Assembly: GCA_965242765.1 (NCBI GenBank)
Contig: CBDESY010000004.1
Coordinates: 2,108,001-2,172,000 of the forward strand
Length of the DNA: 64,000 bases
Direction: 5' to 3'
Source of the DNA: Bin127 sp965242765
GTDB taxonomy: Bacteria > Chloroflexota > Dehalococcoidia > Lucifugimonadales > Lucifugimonadaceae
Shown: one piece after another, positions 17,548 to 26,069 of the stretch
Position numbering within the stretch: the stretch's first letter is position 1
How the letters are laid out: the number at the start of each line of letters is the position of its first letter
The notes under the pieces: model-generated
What the model saw: the letters and a program-made list of their open reading frames with translations, nothing else
Told to the model about the DNA's origin: nothing
Database searches by the model: none
Program-made: the position numbers and the translations under genes

Positions 17548-18919
17548 TCAGCCTTGATCCCATTCAGTATTTTCATACCAGTCCTGATTTTTTAACCAAT
17601 TCTCCAGCTCATTAGAGCCTGCCAAGGTCGAATATAGTGGATCAGATTCGGAGACGAAATTCGTGTATCTAGGTGTTGGAGTTACAAAATCTACTCCACG
17701 ATCAAGACGATATTCCCAGTCTTCGCTTTGATTTAGAGATGAGCGATAGACTGCAAATGATGCAAATGAGAAGAAACGGTTTCGAACACGTAGCCAGGGG
17801 TCTGTGTTTTGCCAATCTGACAACCATTCATAATCGATTATTTGAATAGAAAACTTTTGCAAACTTCGTTTCAGTAATAGCAATCGAACATCGAATGTCC
17901 AATCACTACGATTTTCAATTTCGTACCATATTTTATTAGATTTTGACCATTGGATTCTTTTCCAAAAATCGCGTATGATCTCAAAATCAGACCAAACGCG
18001 GCAAAACTGTAAAAGCAGATGAGCATCCCATTGCTGCTCACGCATCCAACGTATCCAACTGTTGCGACGTTGGATACTAAAGCCATTTAAGATTGATTTG
18101 ATCTCTTTAATATCGGCATCGTCCAGATATTCGATTTTGGATAGCCATTCGTCAATTTCTAGATTTCGCTTCAGATTGATATTATTTCGAATCGTGGCAT
18201 GGAGCGCTTCTTGCAATCCGGGTATGTAATCGGCAATTGGTTCTGGTTCTTCATAATCAGTGAAAGCGTCTTGTTCGAGTTCCAGTTCGGTATGGTTATC
18301 GAACCAGTCTTCGATATTGATTTCGTCGGATTGCTGGTCATCGTCATAGATATCTGAAAGTAAATCTTTTATTTCCGTGTCTGCAAGGGCAGATTCTACT
18401 ATAGAGTCAGATTCTTCCTCTGTTAGTGCTACTAAATTCGCTTCGCGCTTTTTTTGGTCGCATTGCTTTAGGCACTATTCGGTTGGTATTTAGATCGTCT
18501 GTGATGATATTAGCTGGTCGATTTATATCAGAATGAACTGTGGGGTTAAATATCTTCGATCTGGGCGGGTATTGACGTTTCGTTGACAAACTATCGTCGA
18601 TTCGAGGACGCGGCGACAAGATAGTTGGCTCGGTGACGGGATCGCCTATGGCTCGGCCGGTGTTTCCGTCATCCGAGCCAAAATCGTTGCCCCTGAATGG
18701 TTGTATCAACTTAGGTTTTGGTACGAATATGCCTGAATTCACGCTCGGGATGTGCTTGAGAGTCTTTGTTTGGGGCGATGTCGCCGCATGTGATGGGTTA
18801 TCTGGGGATTTGAGAGGAGGCTGAGCAGTTGACCAAGGATCGTCTATAAACTGAGTTTCAGCATCAGGTAAACTGAAATCTTCATCAATCCAATTGTCAT
18901 TCTTGTTTTCTTTGCTCAC
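17548..18919 (-). pseudogene. Tryptophan-rich protein of unknown function, frameshifted at an A7 run
   Basis: Two overlapping minus-strand frames make sense only as one gene. The first (GTG 18919 to TGA 18407) encodes a polar, probably disordered N-terminus rich in Pro, Ser, Asp and Asn. The second is open from a stop near 18470 to 17548 but has no good start. They meet at seven A residues (minus strand; 18449-18455). Removing one A joins them: the total of 1372 bases minus one is exactly 457 codons, giving 456 residues. The C-terminal 222 residues hold 16 tryptophans, many in acidic-Trp pairs (SDW, EDW, QDW, TEW). I recognise no family. It may be a real frameshift, a switchable gene, slippage-decoded, or a sequencing error. 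It lies in the helicase operon and is more AT-rich than neighbouring genes. Confidence 0.7.
18449..18455 (-). repeat. A7 homopolymer at the reading-frame junction
   Basis: Seven T on the plus strand (A7 on the coding strand), in the context CC-A7-GCGCG. With six A the upstream frame continues into the downstream frame (Pro-Lys-Lys-Arg-Glu-Ala-Asn-Leu); with seven it ends 14 codons later. Such runs mutate easily and can also cause polymerase or ribosome slippage. Confidence 0.75.
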
Positions 18920-19004
18920 GGCGGGTCCAACCGGTTAGCAGTGTAACGTACTGAGTTGTCATTTGCTGGTATCAACATAATCCTTGCAGAGTAAGCCGGC
19001 ACAC

Positions 19005-19262
19005 TTAACCATCAATCTCTCTTGGGAATGCGAATTTTGAGGCAGAATCCTTCTTGGAATCGCAGGAATCATCAAAAAATCGATTTAATTTTCGGACATC
19101 TCTTTGGTTTGATTCAGGTCGATTTTTAACGGGATGCTCTATCCATGTAATCCTGAATGATTCGAAACGCACCAACGAAGATCCTGAGGAACGTGTCCCG
19201 TGAAAGTATCGGATCACCTGAGCCGTGCTTTCATTCCGATCGAAAGGTGTCAATTCTTCCAT
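19005..19262 (-). CDS. Small hypothetical protein in the helicase/methylase operon
   Basis: The 85-residue frame starts at ATG 19262, 45 bases after the stop of the nuclease-methylase gene, and ends 86 bases before the Trp-rich gene. The sequence is polar with many Arg, Ser and Asp, without a signal peptide, membrane helix or known motif. Its position inside a compact same-strand cluster and the lack of any alternative frame make it plausible. The coding evidence is position only. Confidence 0.45.
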   Translation of the reverse strand: MEELTPFDRNESTAQVIRYFHGTRSSGSSLVRFESFRITWIEHPVKNRPESNQRDVRKLNRFFDDSCDSKKDSASKFAFPREIDG

Positions 19263-19306
19263 AGGGACAGCAGTTCATTGCTCTATCGAAGCGTCCCGGT
19301 TCATAG

Positions 19307-22174
19307 TTAACCAACCTCCCCCAACGCTGCCAAAACTGCTCGATTGCGCCCGTTGACGTTCGGCTCGCTGGCGAACATCATCCGATAATCAGCCAACATT
19401 TTGGCAACGGCTCGATCACTCGGGTCCAGACCTAGCATCTCTGCTACGACGTTATCGATACGCCATCGGTTCGGATCTCGAAAACAGTACGCGAACGGCT
19501 CTAGTTCTAAGGCTGACAACTCTGAGAAATTCGTTTCTGCAATCCGCCTCGCGTGTTCTCCGGCAGCGGTGTCAGAGCCGAAATCGGGACATGGCAAACC
19601 CGGTATAGAGGTTACCTGGATGCGCGCACGGCCGGCCTGACTTGACTGTCCATAGGCGTTTCGGATGATGCTTCCAAAAATGCTGTTGTTCCACAATGCC
19701 AAGCAACGTCCAACTTCGTCAGATAAATTCTGAAGTGCGTTCCATGCCTGACCGCCGTGAACATCCTCTTTTGTGTAAGCGAATGAGATCGCTTGAGAAG
19801 TCCATCTTAGGTTTCTGCTGATGAACCAATTGCTTTTTTGTGCGACTATTCGGAGTGCCAGACTCTCCGAGGCCAATATTCCGCCATGTGTAGGATCTGT
19901 TGTGATCCTGACTTGAGTTTGCGCGTTCGCCGCCCACATAGACTTCTGCGAAGGATTGAACGACATTCTTTCCAGCGGATTCCACTCGAAAGCTCCTCGC
20001 CCATCACCACCCTTCGGATGACCTATCAAATCATGAGTTGGCCCCGCATGAGCGAGGTCGTTGAGTGCGACTATTGGCAACGGTATCGCGTGCTTGCTCA
20101 TCGTAGCCGGGTTGTAAATGTCTCCATCCAGCATCGATTCGGCGACCGCAATCAATTCAACGTTATGGTTGCCAACCGCGCCCCAGGGTGCTCCGGTTCC
20201 GTTCTGCTTGAGGCGAGCCCAACTTCCCCAATTCTCAGTGCCCGTTGCCCTAGAATCGCGTAACTCGGCAATCTTGTGCCCCAACGCGTAACCTTCTGCC
20301 ATCGTCGCAGGTGCAGCGTTGAGACTCACGCACAACAATTCGTCGACTCCCGACTCGTCTAAGGCAGTTTCGCGCTTAGTAGCAACTACCAACATCTCTC
20401 CCATGCCAGTATCTGCGCTCATGCTCTCCAACTCGGAAGTGCTCGCATTGGCGATCACCACGATGTCCTCAAAATGCTTCACCATTTCCCGTCGCCATTG
20501 GGTCCAACTACCGGTGTGCGCCGCTGTCATCGGAAGCACATGAGCGAAGACTCCACCTGGTTTCAGACGGATATTGCTCATATTTCCAAAATCGCTCCCC
20601 AACCCGGCTAGTCCGTGAGACATCTGCCAACCATATTTCGCGGCGGACCGTCTAAGTTGCGCCAAACCAGTTGTAGCCTGTATCCTTCCCCTCCGAGGCC
20701 GCGAATATGGTGGATTCATGAGCGCCCAATCCACGCTGCACACAGGAATCCGCACCATGCCGTTGTTCGAGGATTGCCCGGGAGTCAATCCTCGGCCGCC
20801 GCTGCCAAGCATGTCAGTAATACCGGTCGCTTCTGGGTCCAGCAAGCACAGCGAACCCGCTTCATGCGTCACGATCGCAATCCGACATTCCTGATAATCT
20901 TGAGCCACTTCCAAATCGGTTAAACGTTTCGCCGTCATGGTTCCTGCGATACCGTTCACATCCAACGCTATGATGTGCTCTTCCATCCTTTTTCGATGCA
21001 GTGTCGGATCGTTTCCGCCTTTGAGCAAATAGACTCGACGCAGCATCCGTTCGCCTGCGCCGATCAGTGTGCCGGTGCCGCAAGCCGCATCCATTAAGTC
21101 CAGCTTTGCGACTTCATCTGCGGACCTATCCATGAATCTCTGAGCTGCGAGTGTTGACAAAAGCTCCGCCACCTCTGGTTTCGTGTAGTGCGCTGCTCGT
21201 TCCTCTCGGTCCGTCACCAGTCGTTGCCACAGTTCTCCGGAAAAGTTATAGACGTGTTTGGCATGTAATGTGTTGAGATGAATACTCAACTTCTCCAGAG
21301 CGCTCAATACGTCCGAAACGGCGGGAGATTCCCCGGCCGCACGAAGGCTGGCTTTAGCCAGTTCCATCACTGGAAGGTAGTTGACGGATTCGATGGCGTC
21401 CCAAGCTTCGAGCAAATCACGCGATACGATCACACCCATGTCCAAGATGGCTCGGATATCGGTAGTGTCTTTCAAACCCATCGAACGTAGCGTCGGGCTG
21501 TATTTGGCGAGGTCATTCTGCAAGTCGATGGTAGTCAACCAGATGGCACAAGCGATACGGGTAGCTTCCTCGGCGGTGTCGGCCTTGACGACTTCCATCA
21601 AATTCGAGATGCGCTCATCGGCCACCGCTATCTGGGCACGCAGGCCGTTCAGCAACGCCATCCCGAGCGATTCGATTTCTCTTGCCGCCCTCGCGCTCTC
21701 GCGGTCGATCTCGAGCTGTGGCACCTGTGCGTATTCACAGTAGGCGATCAAATCTGACGGACGTGCCACCAACGGTTCATGCGGCCATACGCCAGGCGGT
21801 GAAACTAGCTGCACCGACAACACTGCTTCATTCCGATTCAACCGTGCCAAGAACTCTGCACGCGTATCGTTTTTGCAGCGGTCATCGATCCCGACTGCCA
21901 CTACTTCTGCCAACATGTGGGATTCGCTGACGATCTTCTCGCCCAAACGCGACTGTGCATCTCTGACTGCTGGGCGTCCGTACTCAGTCTCGACTACTAC
22001 AGTTCGTCGTTCACTTTGGCGTATGACAATGTCTGGTCTGCCGCCGCTGTCAGTCAAGGTACGCGAACGTTCGGCATTCGCAGACCATCCAACACCGACA
22101 CTGTTCAGGTACTCCGCTATCGCACTGTTTGCATCGGGCTCGGGAAGATTGCCAATCGTCAATGGGGTGTTCAT
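19307..22174 (-). CDS. Nuclease-like/N6-adenine DNA methyltransferase fusion (type IIL/IIG-like)
   Basis: The protein has about 955 residues. Its N-terminus carries a PD-(D/E)xK-like pattern: GGRPDIVI (Pro-Asp near 47-48), then VVVETEYG with Glu-x-Glu about 13 residues later. A Glu in place of Lys is also found in the active site of BamHI, so activity is possible. A helical middle (about 150-300) leads to the methyltransferase, with SAM motif MDAACGTGTL (near 362-371) and catalytic NPPY (near 487-490), i.e. gamma-class N6-adenine. The C-terminal 350 residues would hold target recognition. Size and order match MmeI-like single-chain restriction-modification enzymes. It heads a leftward cluster with the Trp-rich gene and SNF2 helicase. 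The ATG at 22174 follows a GTG that could also initiate. A near full-length paralogue lies at 33.3-36.2 kb. Confidence 0.85.
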   Translation of the reverse strand: MNTPLTIGNLPEPDANSAIAEYLNSVGVGWSANAERSRTLTDSGGRPDIVIRQSERRTVVVETEYGRPAVRDAQSRLGEKIVSESHMLAEVVAVGIDDRCKNDTRAEFLARLNRNEAVLSVQLVSPPGVWPHEPLVARPSDLIAYCEYAQVPQLEIDRESARAAREIESLGMALLNGLRAQIAVADERISNLMEVVKADTAEEATRIACAIWLTTIDLQNDLAKYSPTLRSMGLKDTTDIRAILDMGVIVSRDLLEAWDAIESVNYLPVMELAKASLRAAGESPAVSDVLSALEKLSIHLNTLHAKHVYNFSGELWQRLVTDREERAAHYTKPEVAELLSTLAAQRFMDRSADEVAKLDLMDAACGTGTLIGAGERMLRRVYLLKGGNDPTLHRKRMEEHIIALDVNGIAGTMTAKRLTDLEVAQDYQECRIAIVTHEAGSLCLLDPEATGITDMLGSGGRGLTPGQSSNNGMVRIPVCSVDWALMNPPYSRPRRGRIQATTGLAQLRRSAAKYGWQMSHGLAGLGSDFGNMSNIRLKPGGVFAHVLPMTAAHTGSWTQWRREMVKHFEDIVVIANASTSELESMSADTGMGEMLVVATKRETALDESGVDELLCVSLNAAPATMAEGYALGHKIAELRDSRATGTENWGSWARLKQNGTGAPWGAVGNHNVELIAVAESMLDGDIYNPATMSKHAIPLPIVALNDLAHAGPTHDLIGHPKGGDGRGAFEWNPLERMSFNPSQKSMWAANAQTQVRITTDPTHGGILASESLALRIVAQKSNWFISRNLRWTSQAISFAYTKEDVHGGQAWNALQNLSDEVGRCLALWNNSIFGSIIRNAYGQSSQAGRARIQVTSIPGLPCPDFGSDTAAGEHARRIAETNFSELSALELEPFAYCFRDPNRWRIDNVVAEMLGLDPSDRAVAKMLADYRMMFASEPNVNGRNRAVLAALGEVG

Positions 22175-22367
22175 CACGCTTCGATTCTGTGGAACTGGCG
22201 AAATTGTTCACAAGGTACTATCCTAGCCTAGTTGTAATCGTTCCTCGAAGATGTGTGGCAGTCTCGACACGCACCCAGCCGGAAGTCGATATCGAGTTCT
22301 CAAGCACTACCAATGCTTCAGCGCTACTGCGAAGTTCCGAGCGGCAACACTTAAAAAATAAAAATGA

Positions 22368-22373
22368 TATAAT
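22368..22373 (+). promoter_or_regulatory. Perfect -10 box upstream of the tandem small genes
   Basis: TATAAT lies in a very AT-rich stretch, nine bases before the ATG at 22382. No good -35 is seen 16-18 bases upstream. If used, transcription would begin one or two bases before the ATG, giving a nearly leaderless mRNA, which agrees with the absence of a Shine-Dalgarno there. Confidence 0.5.
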
Positions 22374-22381
22374 CAGTTGCT

Positions 22382-22741
22382 ATGGCTACTACACAGAAAT
22401 ACCAATCGGTCTCTGCCCATCTCTACGAACAGGCGCAGATCGAGCTGGTGACTGGCGACCTGATACAGGCGTCTGAAAAGTTTTGGGGATCTGTTGCACA
22501 AGCCCTTAAATCCATTGCCCATGCTCGAGGTTGGGAACACAAATCACACGGGAATTTCTATCGGATCATCCGAAACCTCGTGGACGAATCGGGTGATAAG
22601 CAGCTTGTACCTTTGTTTCAGGCGGCCGACACACTACATGCCAACTTCTACGAACATTGGTTAGAAGCCGATGAGATTCAGTCCTTGGCTGATCAAGTTG
22701 ATGAGCTGCTAAAGAAACTCGATGTCATCACTCACCCATGA
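22382..22741 (+). CDS. HEPN/PaREP1-like small helical protein, copy 1
   Basis: The 119-residue all-helical protein has the pattern LYEQAQIELxTGDLIQASEKFWG, then ARGWEHKSH and LHANFYEHW. This resembles PaREP1/HEPN-type proteins, in which tandem helices carry an Arg-x4-6-His pair; here RGWEHKSH gives Arg-x6-His. HEPN proteins are often RNases in toxin-antitoxin or abortive-infection modules. The activity is an inference from the motif. It is followed by a close paralogue whose ATG overlaps its TGA by four bases, and it diverges from the nuclease-methylase gene. Confidence 0.75.
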   Translation: MATTQKYQSVSAHLYEQAQIELVTGDLIQASEKFWGSVAQALKSIAHARGWEHKSHGNFYRIIRNLVDESGDKQLVPLFQAADTLHANFYEHWLEADEIQSLADQVDELLKKLDVITHP

Positions 22742-23103
22742 CTACTACACAGAAACATCAATCGGTCTCTGTCCACCTCTACGAACAGGCGCAGATCGAG
22801 CTGGAGACTGGCGACCTGATACAGGCGTCTGAAAAGTTTTGGGGATCCGCGGCTCAGGCCTTGAAAGTCGTAGCCCAAGAACGGGGATGGGACCATAATT
22901 CGCACGCCCATTTCTATCGGATCCTCCAAGGCATAATCGCAGAAACTGGCGATGAAGAACTCTTTGATCTGTTCGGTGCGGCAAACCTGTTATACGTCAA
23001 TTTCTATGAACATTGGATGAGCAGCCAGCAGATTCGCAGGTTGGGAGTTCAAGTGGGAATGTTGATCGACCGACTCGAACGCATCACTATCGCATCACTA
23101 TAA
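22738..23103 (+). CDS. HEPN/PaREP1-like small helical protein, copy 2
   Basis: This 121-residue paralogue of the preceding protein is translationally coupled to it through an ATGA overlap. The first 37 residues are almost identical (33 of 37 by my reading), and the DNA is nearly identical over about 110 bases, while the remainder has diverged to roughly half identity. The Arg-x6-His element is kept (RGWDHNSH), as is NFYEHW. A tandem duplication with later gene conversion at the 5' end would explain this. The pair could form a heterodimer, or a toxin with a related antidote; no nucleotidyltransferase partner (MNT) is seen. Confidence 0.75.
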   Translation: MTTTQKHQSVSVHLYEQAQIELETGDLIQASEKFWGSAAQALKVVAQERGWDHNSHAHFYRILQGIIAETGDEELFDLFGAANLLYVNFYEHWMSSQQIRRLGVQVGMLIDRLERITIASL

Positions 23104-23136
23104 GGTGACATCTGAATACTGCTTCGAGCGGCCGTC

Positions 23137-24456
23137 TCAATAACGGTCTCCCCACCAATGCTTAAGCCGCGCTACGATCTGACGTTCAGCACCTAGTTGA
23201 CCGGGTTCGTAAAACTGACTGTCTTTGACCGCTTCCGGTAAGTTCTCGGTGCGGACGAATTTGCCCGGCGCATCGTGGGGGTATTGGTAATTCTTGCCGT
23301 AGCCCATCTGTTTCATCAATCGGGTAGGCGAATTGCGTAGATGCATCGGAACTGGCGCGTCGGCCGATTCGCGAACCTGAGCGAGCGCCTTGTCGATTGC
23401 TAGATAAGCAGAATTCGATTTTGGCGCGGATGCCAGAAAGATAGTAGCTTCTGCAAGCGGTATTCGGCCTTCAGGCATCCCGACGAAGCTGACTGCCTGT
23501 TGCGCCGCAACCGCTACGGCTAACCCATTGGGATTGGCCAGACCGACATCCTCAGCCGCGGAAATGACGAGTCGTCGTGCGATGAACAATGGGTCTTCTC
23601 CAGCGTCGATCATACGTGCCAAGTAGTAGATTGCAGCATCGGGGTCAGACGCGCGAATGCTCTTGATGAATGCTGATATCGTGTCGTAGTGCATGTCTCC
23701 CAAGCGATCGTAACGCGCGCGTTTTTGGATCGCCTGTTCGACGAGTTCGACGGTGATACGTCGCTGATCGTCTTCGATTAGTGCCGATTCCACTGCGAGT
23801 TCCACTGCGTTGAGCGCAGTTCTAGCATCGCCGTTCGAAGCGCGCAGCAGAAACGATCTCGCATCTGTGTCCAACAGCGGATTAGCAGTTGCCAAACCGC
23901 GTTCCGAGTTGCCCAATGCCGCATCGACTATGCTCCCAACTTCGGTATCGGTGAGCGGTTCGGTGTTGTAGACGCGGGTTCGAGATAGCAGCGGCGCATT
24001 GACTTCGAAAGACGGGTTCTCGGTAGTGGCGCCGATGAGGATGAATGTGCCGGCCTCTACATGCGGAAGCAAGGCATCTTGCTGCGACTTTGAGAAGCGG
24101 TGTATCTCGTCGATGAAGAGTATTGTGCGGGTTCCTGTAGAGCCAAGCCGGACTTCAGCGTCGCCAGCTTCACGCCGGATGTCGCGAACGCCTGAGCTCA
24201 CGGCGGACAGCTCGACGAAGTGGCTCTTGGTGATGCCTGAAATCAGTTGGGCTAAAGTGGTTTTACCGCTGCCGGGAGGTCCCCAGAAGATCATCGAGTG
24301 CAAACGGTCGCGTTCGATCATTCTTCTGACGACGCGTCCTTTTCCCACGAGTTTGGTTTGTCCAACATACTCGTCAAGAGTTCGCGGGCGCATACGCGTC
24401 GCAAGAGGCGCTAGGCGGTGGAGCATTGTTTTGCTTCTGTCTTTGAACAATGTCAT
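23137..24456 (-). CDS. rarA: Replication-associated recombination protein A (AAA ATPase)
   Basis: RarA/MgsA is a clamp-loader-like AAA ATPase acting at stalled forks. The N-terminal segment LATRMRPRTLDEYVGQ, Walker A in FWGPPGSGKTTLAQLIS, Walker B in ILFIDEIHRFSKSQQDALLP and sensor IGATTENPSFEV are all family hallmarks. The C-terminal tetramerisation region contains GEDPLFIARRLVISAAEDVG and the final GYGKNYQYPHDAPG. I start at ATG 24456, giving 439 residues; the longer frame would overlap selA. Confidence 0.95.
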   Translation of the reverse strand: MTLFKDRSKTMLHRLAPLATRMRPRTLDEYVGQTKLVGKGRVVRRMIERDRLHSMIFWGPPGSGKTTLAQLISGITKSHFVELSAVSSGVRDIRREAGDAEVRLGSTGTRTILFIDEIHRFSKSQQDALLPHVEAGTFILIGATTENPSFEVNAPLLSRTRVYNTEPLTDTEVGSIVDAALGNSERGLATANPLLDTDARSFLLRASNGDARTALNAVELAVESALIEDDQRRITVELVEQAIQKRARYDRLGDMHYDTISAFIKSIRASDPDAAIYYLARMIDAGEDPLFIARRLVISAAEDVGLANPNGLAVAVAAQQAVSFVGMPEGRIPLAEATIFLASAPKSNSAYLAIDKALAQVRESADAPVPMHLRNSPTRLMKQMGYGKNYQYPHDAPGKFVRTENLPEAVKDSQFYEPGQLGAERQIVARLKHWWGDRY

Positions 24457-24538
24457 ATCGAATGCTACGTCTAGAAATCGCAACTCAGTATGAGATAAGA
24501 GTAGCGTCAATTTTGCGCTACCGCGTTGACTAGACGCT

Positions 24539-25903
24539 TCAATCGCGCAGAGACCGTAGGGCACATGCTACTTGGGCACGTTCTTCCGGTAACACCGTAC
24601 GCGTATCCAAGATGAAACTGTCATCGTAGATTCGTCCGATGATCGGTCTATGAGTAGCACGAAGTCGCACCGCGACCTCGTGTGCCGAAAGCTTCATCGT
24701 GATCTTGAGGCACTTTGTCGGCAACGTTTGTCCAGGTGCGCTGCCGCCACCGATAGCACTTTTTCCGTCGACGATTTCCGCATCGACCTGGTTGGACCAG
24801 TTTTCTGCGACAGCCTGTAACTCGCCTATCGAGGTCGACATCATCCCCAATATCGGCAACTCATCCAACGCAGTGCCGTGCAGATACGAGAGCAATGTGG
24901 CATTGAGTGCCGCTAACGTCATCTTGTCGATGCGAACGGCACGTGCCAGCGGATGTCCCGATACGCGCTTTACCAGATCGGCACGCCCTACGATGATTCC
25001 AGCTTGTGGTCCGCCCATCAGTTTGTCGCCTGAAAACAGTGTGAGATGTGCTCCGGCATTTACCGATTCTTGAACTGTGGGTTCATGTTCAAGTCCGAAC
25101 TGTGTGGTGTCTATCAAGCACCCGGATCCCAGGTCGTGGACCACGGTTATGTCGTGGCGGTCTGCGATATCGACGATTTCGGGTAGCGGGTCTTCGTGCA
25201 CGAATCCGCTTATCTTGAAGTTGGATCTATGAACCTTCAAGATTGCCCGAGTATTCGGGCCGATTGCGGCCTCGTAGTCGCGGGCATAGGTGCGATTCGT
25301 CGTTCCTACATCCACGAGATTAGCGCCTGATTGAGCCATCACGTCAGGCACACGGAATCCACCGCCGATCTCGACGGCTTCGCTACGTGAAACGATTACA
25401 TCGCCGCCATCGCCTGCTAAAGTGCTCAATGTCAACAGAGCCGCCGCGGCATTGTTGTTAACTGCAATGCCATCTCCAGCGTGGGTGACTGCCTTCAGCA
25501 GAGAGCGGACGTGAGAGTGTCGCGAACCACGCCCTGCCGTCGTGAGATCGTATTCAGTGTCTGAATAGCCCAATGCGGCAAGTTTGGCTGCCTGTGCTGC
25601 ACGGTCGCTGAGTGGTGCGCGTCCCAAGTTGGTGTGCAGAATGACTCCGGTGGCGTTTATCACTCTGATGGGTGACGGTTTCCAGTTCCCATTTACCGTT
25701 TCAAGTACATCGCGCACCAAATCATCGACTGACGATGCTCTGGTGTTGAAATCACCATTCCGGATCGACAATCGAGTTGCATCGAGTTGCTTGCGAACCA
25801 CTTCGATTAATGATGAGCGCGGGAATTGCGACGTCAGTTTGATCAGATCGGGATGCGACATCAATCTGTCTACACTTGGGAGTCTGCGCAAAGTTGAACT
25901 CAT
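24539..25903 (-). CDS. selA: L-seryl-tRNA(Sec) selenium transferase
   Basis: SelA is a PLP enzyme that converts seryl-tRNA(Sec) to selenocysteinyl-tRNA(Sec). Motifs are INATGVILHTNLGRAPLS, the segment VNNNAAAALLTLSTLAGDG, the conserved DLGSGCLID, and the PLP lysine in LFSGDKLMGGPQAGIIVG. At 454 residues from ATG 25903 it is of normal length; a TTG at 25936 would extend it by 11 residues. selB, selD and the tRNA are not in the window. Its presence suggests the organism uses selenocysteine, although no UGA-containing selenoprotein was identified here. Confidence 0.93.
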   Translation of the reverse strand: MSSTLRRLPSVDRLMSHPDLIKLTSQFPRSSLIEVVRKQLDATRLSIRNGDFNTRASSVDDLVRDVLETVNGNWKPSPIRVINATGVILHTNLGRAPLSDRAAQAAKLAALGYSDTEYDLTTAGRGSRHSHVRSLLKAVTHAGDGIAVNNNAAAALLTLSTLAGDGGDVIVSRSEAVEIGGGFRVPDVMAQSGANLVDVGTTNRTYARDYEAAIGPNTRAILKVHRSNFKISGFVHEDPLPEIVDIADRHDITVVHDLGSGCLIDTTQFGLEHEPTVQESVNAGAHLTLFSGDKLMGGPQAGIIVGRADLVKRVSGHPLARAVRIDKMTLAALNATLLSYLHGTALDELPILGMMSTSIGELQAVAENWSNQVDAEIVDGKSAIGGGSAPGQTLPTKCLKITMKLSAHEVAVRLRATHRPIIGRIYDDSFILDTRTVLPEERAQVACALRSLRD

Positions 25904-26007
25904 GTCATTGGTTGCGTTTACAGGTTGAGAAGACAATTGGATGTTGGGGGGCTTGATTCCAAGCCGAATCTACGGGTTTGATTTACGAATCGGTGCTTTG
26001 CTGAGGT

Positions 26008-26021
26008 GTAAAATATTTTAC
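26008..26021. promoter_or_regulatory. Perfect palindrome between selA and coaE
   Basis: GTAAAATATTTTAC is a 14-base perfect palindrome 48 bases upstream of the coaE ATG and about 105 bases upstream of selA, which diverges. Its position and symmetry suit a repressor-binding site overlapping a promoter; the cognate regulator is unknown. In so AT-rich a motif, chance cannot be excluded. Confidence 0.35.
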
Positions 26022-26069
26022 TTGCGGCATCCGCGTTGACCGCGTTCAAGTGCGGCGATCCATTCGAAG

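Noticed and set aside
17379..17576. A 65-codon minus-strand frame between the helicase and the Trp-rich gene
   Set aside because: It overlaps the helicase N-terminus and the end of the upstream gene in a different frame; no independent support.
14666..22174. Assignment of the cluster as a DISARM system
   Set aside because: Only a SNF2 helicase and an adenine methylase match; drmA, drmB and drmC are not present in the window.
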